Of a stretch of 5,194 bases of DNA, positions 1 through 5,187 are shown piece after piece (the stretch's first letter is position 1; each line of letters opens with the position of its first letter). Source of the DNA: an uncultured Pseudorhodobacter sp. (GTDB lineage: Bacteria; Pseudomonadota; Alphaproteobacteria; Rhodobacterales; Rhodobacteraceae). The notes beneath the pieces are model-generated. The model searched no databases and had not been told where the DNA came from. It worked only from the letters and a program-made list of their open reading frames with translations. Where the stretch lies: contig CAMFLG010000267.1 of the NCBI GenBank assembly GCA_945957495.1, positions 1 through 5,194 of the forward strand. The letters run 5' to 3'. The position numbers and the translations under genes were made by a program.

Positions 1-756
1 GGGCCGGGGGTGACGCGCTGGCAAATCGGCGACCGGGTTTGCGCGCTGTTTCCCGGCGGTGCCTATGCGGAATATGCCGCCTGCCACGAGGCGCATGCCC
101 TGCCCATTCCGCAAGGGCTGTCGCTGCGCGAGGCGGCCTGCCTGCCCGAAACCTGCTTTACCGTCTGGTCCAACATGGTGATGCGCGGAGGGTTGAAGGC
201 CGGGGAACGGTTTCTGGTGCATGGCGGATCATCGGGCATTGGCACGACGGCCATTCAGATCGCCAAGGCGCTGGGCGCACGGGTGTTTGCCACGGCGGGC
301 AGTGATGAAAAGTGTCGGGCCTGCGAGGAGTTGGGGGCGGAGCAGTGCTTCAATTACCGTGAGGCGGATTTCGGGGCCGAAGCCAAGGCGCTGGGCGGGT
401 TTGACCTGATCCTTGATATGGTTGGCGGCCCCTATCTGCCGCGCAACGTCAAGGCCTTGGCCGAAGACGGGCGGCTGGTGCAGATTGCCTTTCTGCAGGG
501 GCCCAAAGTGGAGCTGAACTTTGCCGAAGTGATGATGCGGCGGCTGACCATTACGGGCAGCACGCTGCGGCCACAGTCTGATCAGGCCAAGGCGCGCTAT
601 GCGGCAGAGGTTGAACGCAACGTCTGGCCGATGATCGCGCGTGGGGCGTTCCGGGTGGTGATTGACAGCGAATTTGCTTTGCAGGAGGCGCCCGCCGCGC
701 ATTGGCGGATGGAAAGTTCAGGTCACGTTGGCAAGATCGTGATGAAAGTGGAATGA
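1..756 (+). CDS. NAD(P)H:quinone oxidoreductase, PIG3/zeta-crystallin type (5' end missing)
   Basis: The reading frame is open from base 1 and ends at TGA 754-756. It gives 251 residues, against about 325-330 for the family, so roughly the first 75 are missing off the left edge. The GTG at 10 is probably an internal valine. Seen: GDRVCAL then GGAYAEY (about residues 10-25 of the visible part), closing the catalytic domain of the MDR superfamily; a Rossmann-fold nucleotide loop HGGSSGIG (about 74-81) followed by a helix and the strand ARVFATAG; the segment ITGSTLRPQS; and the C-terminal ending GKIVMKVE. The last two are typical of the PIG3 (TP53I3) branch of zinc-independent quinone reductases. 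I see none of the Cys pattern of the structural zinc lobe. Family knowledge: cytosolic, NADPH-dependent reduction of quinones or related carbonyl compounds. The physiological substrate cannot be read from sequence. It is convergent with the sulfotransferase gene, 28 bp apart. Confidence 0.9.
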   Translation, partial: GPGVTRWQIGDRVCALFPGGAYAEYAACHEAHALPIPQGLSLREAACLPETCFTVWSNMVMRGGLKAGERFLVHGGSSGIGTTAIQIAKALGARVFATAGSDEKCRACEELGAEQCFNYREADFGAEAKALGGFDLILDMVGGPYLPRNVKALAEDGRLVQIAFLQGPKVELNFAEVMMRRLTITGSTLRPQSDQAKARYAAEVERNVWPMIARGAFRVVIDSEFALQEAPAAHWRMESSGHVGKIVMKVE

Positions 757-759
757 GGC

Positions 760-784
760 TGCGTGAGATCACGCACCCCTTTCT
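760..784 (+). terminator. Probable terminator hairpin between convergent genes
   Basis: TGCGTGA (760-766) and TCACGCA (769-775) form a perfect inverted repeat. It folds as a 6-bp stem with an AGAT loop and starts 3 nt after the quinone reductase stop. It is followed by CCCCTTTCTT, an imperfect T tract, so intrinsic termination would be weak in the + direction. In the - direction, after the sulfotransferase stop, the hairpin has no T tract after it but lies correctly at the 3' end. The placement supports a transcript-end structure; its strength is uncertain. Confidence 0.5.
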
Positions 785-1603
785 TCAATCACCCAGCTTG
801 GCGTGAACCTCGGCGATATCCACCTCGGCCAGCGGCATCTTGTTGGCGGGGTTGTCGAAATCGTATTTGAACAGCTGGAAGTCGCGTTTGTAGATTTCCC
901 ACATCAGGTGTTTGGACAGGTCGTCGAAATAGTCTTCGACCGGATGCAGCCGTTTGGGCCCGTGGCCTTCGCTTTCGTTGAATTTCGGGATCGCTTTCAG
1001 GTCAACCTTGTGCTTGGTTTTGACCTTTTTCAGCACCTTTCCCATGCCCTCATCGAATTTCTCGGTGAAGAAGATCTGGTCATAGCGGCCACCGTTGACG
1101 ATATAGGTCGAGATGTGCCCGGCCATGGCCGACCAGTGGATGTCAGGCTCCATCGGTTTCTTGAACCGGATGGTGTCGCGCGCGAACAGCAGGAAACGGC
1201 GGAAGCTGGCGATCTGATCGAAGTCCTGCTTGCCGTCCTCGCCCCCCACCTCGATGCCATATTTCTGCACCAGCAGCGGCACGAGGTTTCCGCGATAGCG
1301 TTTGCCGTTGCGTTGGATGCCGCAGATCTTGTCGAAGAAGGACGACAGGATGCGCGTGTAGGGGTTGCGCACGCAGGTGAAGGCAAAGGATTTATGCGCC
1401 TTGACGTTCTGTTCGATCAGGGTCTGGCTGCCTTCAATCGCCCATTTGTGCATGCCAGCGGTCGCGTCGTGGATGTCGCCATCGAAGAACTTGCCATGGT
1501 CGGAATAGAACATGATCTGCCCGATGGTAGAGCAGGCGCACTTTGGCACCACCCTGTAAACCATCGACTGCGACTCTGTCATCCATGTACCCGGAAACCC
1601 CAT
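785..1603 (-). CDS. Sulfotransferase family 2 protein (PAPS-dependent)
   Basis: Encodes 272 residues. Near the N terminus VVPKCACSTIGQIM (about residues 18-31) matches the 5'-phosphosulfate-binding loop of the Sulfotransfer_2 family, with K21 and S25/T26 as likely PAPS contacts. FAFTCVRNPYTRILSSFFDK (about 73-92) matches the 3'-phosphate-binding motif, with R79 and S87/S88 in the usual places. No signal peptide or membrane helix is visible, so a cytosolic enzyme is expected. Family role: transfer of sulfate from PAPS to an acceptor, most often a carbohydrate hydroxyl; the acceptor here is unknown. Start choice: AGGAGG at 1611-1616 sits 7 nt before ATG 1603. The in-frame ATG at 1609 is only 1 nt from AGGAGG, and the one at 1672 has no such site and would place the predicted leader structure inside the coding region. 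The gene is divergent from the glycosyltransferase gene, suggesting a joint role in glycan decoration (inference). Confidence 0.87.
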   Translation of the reverse strand: MGFPGTWMTESQSMVYRVVPKCACSTIGQIMFYSDHGKFFDGDIHDATAGMHKWAIEGSQTLIEQNVKAHKSFAFTCVRNPYTRILSSFFDKICGIQRNGKRYRGNLVPLLVQKYGIEVGGEDGKQDFDQIASFRRFLLFARDTIRFKKPMEPDIHWSAMAGHISTYIVNGGRYDQIFFTEKFDEGMGKVLKKVKTKHKVDLKAIPKFNESEGHGPKRLHPVEDYFDDLSKHLMWEIYKRDFQLFKYDFDNPANKMPLAEVDIAEVHAKLGD

Positions 1604-1610
1604 CAACATC

Positions 1611-1616
1611 CCTCCT
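1611..1616 (-). promoter_or_regulatory. Shine-Dalgarno site that fixes the sulfotransferase start
   Basis: A perfect AGGAGG on the - strand, followed by GATGTTG and then ATG at 1603, gives the usual 7-nt spacing and favours that start over the ATG at 1609. It lies only 2 nt downstream of the last paired base of the predicted pseudoknot at 1619-1677, so folding upstream could affect ribosome access. Confidence 0.8.
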
Positions 1617-1618
1617 TG

Positions 1619-1677
1619 TCTGTGCCGAAGATTTGTTTGCGTGGCACAGAAACACATGCCCACAAAAAGCAAACAAA
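1619..1677 (-). ncRNA. Predicted H-type pseudoknot in the sulfotransferase mRNA leader (candidate riboswitch or cis-regulatory RNA)
   Basis: Read on the - strand. Stem 1 pairs UUUGUUUGC (1677-1669) with GCAAACAAA (1640-1632), 9 perfect pairs. Stem 2 pairs UCUGUGCC (1650-1643) with GGCACAGA (1626-1619), 8 perfect pairs. The 5' strand of stem 2 lies inside the loop of stem 1 and its 3' strand lies outside, which is the H-type pseudoknot order. Loops are 18 nt (1668-1651), 2 nt (1642-1641) and 5 nt (1631-1627). The structure ends 2 nt before AGGAGG. A competing hairpin, GGCAU (1660-1656) with GUGCC (1647-1643), would use the stem 2 strand and nest inside stem 1, giving a plausible two-state switch. 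The pairings are seen directly; the function is inferred. From memory, a computationally described alphaproteobacterial motif named sul1 is linked to sulfotransferase genes; I cannot confirm this is the same. It does not show the sequence pattern I recall for SAM-II or SAM/SAH riboswitches. Confidence 0.6.
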
Positions 1678-1749
1678 CTCTGTCTTTTCAATGTCTCTTC
1701 ACGCTAGTTAAGTAAACAATGACTCGCATTGGGGTGCAATGTTCTACAA
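1678..1749. promoter_or_regulatory. Divergent intergenic region with phased CAATG/CATTG half-sites
   Basis: This AT-richer stretch lies between the sulfotransferase leader and the glycosyltransferase start, so it should carry promoters for both directions. No convincing -35/-10 pair is visible; the nearest + strand candidate, TTTTCA (1685-1690) with TTAAGT (1708-1713) at 17-bp spacing, is weak. CAATG occurs at 1717-1721, its complement CATTG at 1727-1731 and CAATG again at 1737-1741, each starting exactly 10 bp after the last. A further CAATG lies at 1689-1693. The phasing could reflect binding of a dimeric regulator on one DNA face. The sites are short, so this may be chance. Confidence 0.35.
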
Positions 1750-3327
1750 ATGGCCAGAATCGCCTTCATCTTGCTGTGTCACAAGGATCCGGAAGGGATC
1801 ATCGCGCAGGCGCAACGGCTGACGGCGGTTGGTGACTATGTGGCGATTCACTTTGATGCCCGGGCCAAAGCGCAGGATTTCGACAAGATCAAGGCGGCGT
1901 TGGCCGACAACCCCGGTGTGGCCTTTGCCAAGCGCCGGGTGAAATGTGGCTGGGGGGAATGGTCGCTGGTCGAGGCGACGTTGCAGGCGGTCGAGGTGGC
2001 GGCAGAAACCTTTGTGCGGGCGACGCATTTCTACATGCTGTCGGGCGATTGCATGCCGATCAAATCGGCGCAATACGCGCATGATTTCCTGGACCGCGAG
2101 GATGTGGATTACATCGAAAGCTTTGATTTTTTCAATTCCGAATGGATCAAGACCGGCATCAAGGAAGAGCGGCTGATTTACCGCCACTGGTTCAACGAAC
2201 GCACCCACAAGAAGCTGTTTTACGCGTCGATGGAATGGCAGCAAAAGCTGGGCCTGCAGCGCGCGATTCCTGCCGATATCGCGATGCAGATCGGCAGCCA
2301 ATGGTGGTGTCTGCGGCGGCGGACCGTCGAATGGGTTCTGGATTTCGTGAAAAAGCGCAAGGATGTCATGCGGTTTTTCCGAACCACCTGGATCCCGGAT
2401 GAGACGTTTTTTCAGACCGTGGTGCGCCATCTTGTGCCGCGGGCAGAGATCCGCACCCGCACGCTGACCTTTCTGATGTTCACCGATTACGGCATGCCGG
2501 TGACGTTTTACAACGACAACTATGACCTGCTGCTGAGCCAGGACTATCTGTTTGCCCGCAAGATCAGCCCGGATGCCAAGCAGTTGAAAGAGCGTCTGGG
2601 CAGGCTTTACGCCGAGAAGGGGCATCATTTCGACATCTCGAACGAAGGTCGCAGCCTGATCACCTTTCTGACCGGGCGTGGCCGGGTTGGGCGGCGCTTT
2701 GCCCCGCGGTTCTGGGAGACGGAAAGCACGCTGGGGCGCGACCGCACGCTGATGATGGTGACGTGCAAGAAATGGCACGTCGCCAAGCGTCTGGTTGAAC
2801 GGGTGCGGCAGGTGGCGGGTATTCCCGCCATCGACTATCTGTTCAACGAAGCCTCTACCCCGCTGCCGGATCTTGGCGGCATTCAATCGACACTGGAAAA
2901 ACGCACCCGGCACCGGCGGGCACTGGTGCGGATGCTGTTTGACTATTTCGGCACCAACCGGATGATCTTTTGCATTGATCCGGCCAACGTCGATCTGATG
3001 CAGGATTTCTACAACGACAAGGCGCGGGTGCGTCTGTTGGAGATCGAGTGCGAGTTCTCGGACGAATATCTGATCGGCCACGCTATGCGGGTTGGTCTGG
3101 CCAGCAAGCAATCGCCGCAGAACACGCTTGACCGGCTGCTTCCGACAATTCGCAACGATGTGAAATTCGAAGGCGACCGGATCCGGGACGCAGGATTTCC
3201 AAACCTTCTGCGGGTGCGGCAAGGCAACACGGTTGAGGAAAACGCCGTGCCTTTGGCCGAGTTTCTTGATATCCCGCTGGAGAAGGCGCGCGAGATCGCC
3301 GCCACCGATTATCTGTTTGTGGACTGA
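1750..3327 (+). CDS. Core-2/I-branching (GT14-like) beta-1,6-N-acetylglucosaminyltransferase family protein with extra C-terminal domain
   Basis: Encodes 525 residues. The N-terminal part (about 1-290) carries marks of the GT14 branching-enzyme family: IAFILLCHKDPE at the start; YVAIHFDAR (30-38), the IHxD-like strand; GWGEWSLVEATLQ (67-79); FYMLSGDCMPIKS (94-106); QIGSQWWCLRRRTVEW (180-195); WIPDETFFQTVVRH (214-227), whose E218 matches the expected catalytic base; and FARKISPDA (268-276). The remaining 230 or so residues have no motif I can assign. They may match the DUF5927/DUF5928-type extension known in Rhodobacterales proteins of this kind (from memory). No signal peptide or membrane anchor is seen, so action at the cytosolic face is likely; donor and acceptor sugars are unknown. 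ATG 1750 is preferred to an in-frame TTG at 1729 because the family-like sequence starts right at MARIAFI. No strong Shine-Dalgarno site precedes it. It heads an operon with the HIT gene and is divergent from the sulfotransferase gene. Confidence 0.85.
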   Translation: MARIAFILLCHKDPEGIIAQAQRLTAVGDYVAIHFDARAKAQDFDKIKAALADNPGVAFAKRRVKCGWGEWSLVEATLQAVEVAAETFVRATHFYMLSGDCMPIKSAQYAHDFLDREDVDYIESFDFFNSEWIKTGIKEERLIYRHWFNERTHKKLFYASMEWQQKLGLQRAIPADIAMQIGSQWWCLRRRTVEWVLDFVKKRKDVMRFFRTTWIPDETFFQTVVRHLVPRAEIRTRTLTFLMFTDYGMPVTFYNDNYDLLLSQDYLFARKISPDAKQLKERLGRLYAEKGHHFDISNEGRSLITFLTGRGRVGRRFAPRFWETESTLGRDRTLMMVTCKKWHVAKRLVERVRQVAGIPAIDYLFNEASTPLPDLGGIQSTLEKRTRHRRALVRMLFDYFGTNRMIFCIDPANVDLMQDFYNDKARVRLLEIECEFSDEYLIGHAMRVGLASKQSPQNTLDRLLPTIRNDVKFEGDRIRDAGFPNLLRVRQGNTVEENAVPLAEFLDIPLEKAREIAATDYLFVD

Positions 3328-3331
3328 AAAC

Positions 3332-3703
3332 ATGGCCTATTCCTACGACCCATCCAATATTTTCGCGCGCATTCTGCGCGGTGAGATTCCGAACAAGACC
3401 GTGCTGGAAACCCCGCATACGCTGGCGTTTCACGACATTCACGCACAGGCGCCGGTGCATGTGCTGGTGATCCCGAAGGGGCCCTATGCCACGTTTGATC
3501 ACTTTGCCGCCGAAGCCAGCGCGGAAGAGATCGTGGATTTCCACCGGGCCTGCGCGCAAGTCTGCGAAATGGTCGGGGTCGCGCCGGGTGAGGGCTATCG
3601 CGCCATCACCAATGCGGGCGCGCATGGCATGCAGGAAGTGCCGCATTATCATCTGCATATTCTGGGCGGCCGGGTGCTGGGCCGGCTGGTTGAACGCGTC
3701 TGA
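3332..3703 (+). CDS. HIT (histidine triad) family protein, Hint-like
   Basis: Encodes 123 residues, a normal size for bacterial Hint-like proteins. The family signature HxHxHxx is complete as HYHLHIL (105-111) in the context QEVPHYHLHILGG; H107, the middle histidine, is the expected nucleophile. Also typical are NIFARILRGEIP (9-20), the strand LAFHDIHAQAPVHVLVIPK (31-49) and N94 shortly before the triad. Family role: cytosolic hydrolysis of nucleoside phosphoramidates or adenylated compounds; the true substrate is usually unclear. ATG 3332 follows the glycosyltransferase stop by 4 nt, with no strong ribosome binding site of its own, which suggests translational coupling. A functional link with the glycosyltransferase, such as nucleotide clean-up, is possible, but HIT genes occur in many contexts. 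Confidence 0.93.
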   Translation: MAYSYDPSNIFARILRGEIPNKTVLETPHTLAFHDIHAQAPVHVLVIPKGPYATFDHFAAEASAEEIVDFHRACAQVCEMVGVAPGEGYRAITNAGAHGMQEVPHYHLHILGGRVLGRLVERV

Positions 3704-3744
3704 AACCGCAGGTTTCGGGTCGAAGGCGAGGGTGGGGCTGATTT

Positions 3745-3772
3745 AGGCTTTCCCAAAGCAAGGGAGCCTGCC
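3745..3772 (+). promoter_or_regulatory. Ribosome binding site of the DUF1203 gene inside a small hairpin
   Basis: AGGGAG (3761-3766) lies 6 nt before ATG 3773 and is a good Shine-Dalgarno site. It is part of a potential stem: AGGCT (3745-3749) with AGCCT (3765-3769), and CCC (3752-3754) with GGG (3762-3764), with a TT bulge and a 7-nt loop AAAGCAA. If it folds, most of the site is paired, which could lower or regulate initiation, or couple it to translation of the HIT gene upstream. The pairings are visible; any regulatory effect is inference. Confidence 0.4.
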
Positions 3773-4237
3773 ATGACCATTCGATTTTCGCCAATCCGCA
3801 CCGATATTGTCCGCGCCTATCAGGCGGGCGGAGCCGATGCCAACGGTCAGTTGCCAGAGCGGCAGATCTCTGATGGTGGCGGCAATCCGTGCCGCCATTG
3901 CCTGAAGATGATTCCTGCGGGGGCAGAGATGCTTGTTCTGGCGCATCGCCCCTTTCCCGCACCGCAACCTTATGCCGAATTGGGTCCGATCTTTCTGTGC
4001 GCCACGGCGTGTGAGGCGGGCGGCGGGGCCGCGCTGCCGGAAATGCTGGCGTCGCCTGACTACATTCTGCGGGGCTATGGCGCGAATGATCGGATCGTCT
4101 ATGGCACCGGCGCGGTGGTGCCGACGGATCGCATCGCCGCCGAAGCGCAGATGCGGCTGGACGATCCGCGGGTGGCCTATGTGCATGTGCGATCCGCGCG
4201 CAACAACTGCTATCAATGCCGGATCGACCGTGTGTGA
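3773..4237 (+). CDS. DUF1203 family protein
   Basis: Encodes 154 residues, the usual length for DUF1203. Family-like blocks: NPCRHCLKMIPAGAEMLVLAHRPFP (38-62, in two parts around the CRHC pair), PYAELGPIFLCATAC (66-80), LRGYGANDRIVYGTGAVV (99-116) and VHVRSARNNCYQCRI (137-151). Six cysteines fall in three pairs: C40/C43, C76/C80 and C146/C149. This suggests, but does not prove, metal binding. No signal peptide or membrane segment is seen. No biochemical function is known to me for the family. The start is supported by AGGGAG 6 nt upstream. It follows the HIT gene by 69 bp on the same strand with no clear terminator in between, so it may be the last gene of the glycosyltransferase operon; a strong terminator follows it. 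Confidence 0.88.
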   Translation: MTIRFSPIRTDIVRAYQAGGADANGQLPERQISDGGGNPCRHCLKMIPAGAEMLVLAHRPFPAPQPYAELGPIFLCATACEAGGGAALPEMLASPDYILRGYGANDRIVYGTGAVVPTDRIAAEAQMRLDDPRVAYVHVRSARNNCYQCRIDRV

Positions 4238-4256
4238 TCCGCGGTTTTCAAGCGGA

Positions 4257-4281
4257 GCGGCTGCGCCGCAAGGTTTTTTTT
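4257..4281 (+). terminator. Rho-independent terminator after the DUF1203 gene
   Basis: GCGGC (4257-4261) and GCCGC (4265-4269) form a perfect 5-bp GC-only stem with a TGC loop, followed after AAGG by eight T (4274-4281). It begins about 20 bp after the DUF1203 stop and would end the + strand transcript of the three-gene run. Confidence 0.82.
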
Positions 4282-4282
4282 C

Positions 4283-4350
4283 TCGCCTCTGGCCTGCGGC
4301 CAACCGGCGAGGCGATGCCTCCGGCGGGAATATTTGGGCCAAGGTGAAAG
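4283..4350. repeat. Structured GC-rich intergenic element, probable dispersed Rhodobacteraceae repeat
   Basis: Between the terminator and the convergent gene end lies a stretch with several overlapping inverted repeats: TCGCCT (4283-4288) with AGGCGA (4310-4315); GGCC (4291-4294) with GGCC (4298-4301) around TGC; and an alternative hairpin CCGG (4304-4307) plus AGGC (4310-4313) pairing with GCCT (4317-4320) plus CCGG (4321-4324). It is followed by CGGGAATATTTGGGCCAAGG. From memory, close variants of GCCTCCGGCGGG followed by ATATTT recur downstream of genes in many Rhodobacteraceae genomes. With one copy here, repetition cannot be shown from this window. Its role, such as mRNA 3'-end structure, is unknown. 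Confidence 0.45.
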
Positions 4351-4352
4351 GG

Positions 4353-4919
4353 TCAGGTTGGCCTTTGGCCTTCGGTTAGTCGGGTGATGAAATCGGCAAG
4401 GCGTTTGGCGCGGGTTTCCGGGCGTTTGGCGGTCGTGAGCCGGTAGTAGATCGCAAAGCGGTCGGCGGACTTCAGGGTGGCAAAGGTTTGCCTTGCGGCT
4501 TCCGGGGCCGTGGCAAGGGCTGTCAGGAAATCTTCCGGCAGCTCCGCGCCCTTGCCGCCGGAATAGGCGGCATCCCATGTGCCGTTCTGTTTGGCGAAGT
4601 CGATGTGACGCTGGCCTGCGGGCTGCATGTGGCCCGTTGCAATCAGGCGTTCTGCGTGGGCAATGTTGATCTTGCTCCAGCTGGATCCCGGTTTGCGCGG
4701 GGTGAAGCGTTGTTGCCAGGAGGTTTCGTTGACCGTTTTGCGGATGCCGTCGATCCAGCCCCAGGCGATCGCCTCGGCCACGGCCTGTTGCCAGTCGATC
4801 GAGGGCAAGCCGCTGCCTTTTTTGTGGTAGAGCAGCCAGATTTCCTTTTCCGTGGCGTGGTGGATGGCGAGCCAGTTCCACCAGTCTTTGGGGGTGGCGA
4901 AGGGGAGGGGATCAGGCAT
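4353..4919 (-). CDS. YdeI/OmpD-associated (OmdA) family protein
   Basis: Encodes 188 residues, close to the family's usual size. Recognised by the N-terminal WWNWLAIHHATEKEIWLLYHKK region (13-34, here split by W28), the conserved EAIAWGWIDGIRK (49-61), RFTPRKPGSSWSKIN (71-85), and the C-terminal segment from LPEDFLTALATAPEA onward with a basic RAKRLADFI helix, matching the bacteriocin-protection/OmdA domain. No signal peptide or membrane span is seen. The molecular function of the family is not established; some members are named for effects on stress or peptide resistance. ATG 4919 is chosen because family similarity starts there and it overlaps the upstream gene's stop by 8 nt, a normal coupled arrangement. 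The frame stays open upstream to ATG 5114, but that part overlaps the membrane protein gene and lacks family-like sequence. Confidence 0.88.
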   Translation of the reverse strand: MPDPLPFATPKDWWNWLAIHHATEKEIWLLYHKKGSGLPSIDWQQAVAEAIAWGWIDGIRKTVNETSWQQRFTPRKPGSSWSKINIAHAERLIATGHMQPAGQRHIDFAKQNGTWDAAYSGGKGAELPEDFLTALATAPEAARQTFATLKSADRFAIYYRLTTAKRPETRAKRLADFITRLTEGQRPT

Positions 4920-5187
4920 CTGCACCTGTCGGTGCTTCGTCAGTGCCAAACAAAAACGCTTCTCTGAGGGTGAGGGCGTAAAGAGCAAACGGAAAGAAAA
5001 GAAGGAATTGACCGCAGGTGCGCAGCGCGATGGTTTTGAGATAGGATTCGCCGATTTGCGCATCCAACCACGAGAATAAAGCGGACAGTCCGACGATTGA
5101 GGCGAGGAAGGCAACGCCCACGAACACCACGACCAAAGCCCTTGCCCCAGCAGGCATCACCGTCTGAACGATCGTTCGCCCTCGCAT
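4912..5187 (-). CDS. Small two-helix membrane protein of unknown function
   Basis: Encodes 91 residues from ATG 5187. Two hydrophobic stretches are clear: about residues 17-40 (ALVVVFVGVAFLASIVG and on) and 58-80 (CGQFLLFFPFALYALTLREA and on). They are joined by a short polar link, with a polar tail TDEAPTGADA. I do not recognise a family. The start is uncertain: only 7 bases lie upstream of 5187 and show no ribosome binding site, a second in-frame ATG is at 5157 (residue 11, just before the first helix), and the frame is still open at the right edge, so the true start could lie outside. The stop overlaps the start of the YdeI-family gene by 8 nt, which supports a real coding region and a shared transcript. 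Confidence 0.68.
   Translation of the reverse strand: MRGRTIVQTVMPAGARALVVVFVGVAFLASIVGLSALFSWLDAQIGESYLKTIALRTCGQFLLFFPFALYALTLREAFLFGTDEAPTGADA

Noticed and set aside
1604..1672. Longer sulfotransferase start at ATG 1672, or ATG 1609
   Set aside because: ATG 1609 is 1 nt from AGGAGG, too close for initiation. ATG 1672 would put the pseudoknot and the Shine-Dalgarno site inside the gene and adds no family-like residues.
1603..1680. SAM-II or SAM/SAH riboswitch as identity of the sulfotransferase leader
   Set aside because: The pseudoknot order is similar, but the conserved sequence blocks I recall for those classes are not visible and the downstream gene is not a methionine or SAM-cycle gene.
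803..1711. Long open frame on the + strand, antisense to the sulfotransferase gene
   Set aside because: Its translation is hydrophobic-acidic low-quality sequence with no family motifs, typical of the complement of a GC-rich gene; the - strand frame carries both PAPS motifs.
1729..1749. TTG start for the glycosyltransferase at 1729
   Set aside because: It adds only seven residues without family similarity, while ATG 1750 begins directly at the conserved N-terminal strand.
1744..3333. Open frame on the - strand spanning the whole glycosyltransferase gene
   Set aside because: The translation is rich in Arg, His, Pro and Gln without recognisable domains, and the + strand frame carries the complete GT14 motif set.
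4337..4370. GGCCAA/TTGGCC inverted repeat as a terminator for the YdeI-family gene
   Set aside because: One arm lies within the 3' coding end and no T tract follows on the - strand, so intrinsic termination is not supported.
5166..5177. Perfect 12-bp palindrome GAACGATCGTTC
   Set aside because: About one 12-bp palindrome is expected by chance in 5 kb, and it lies within coding sequence if the membrane protein starts at 5187. It would matter only if the start is ATG 5157.
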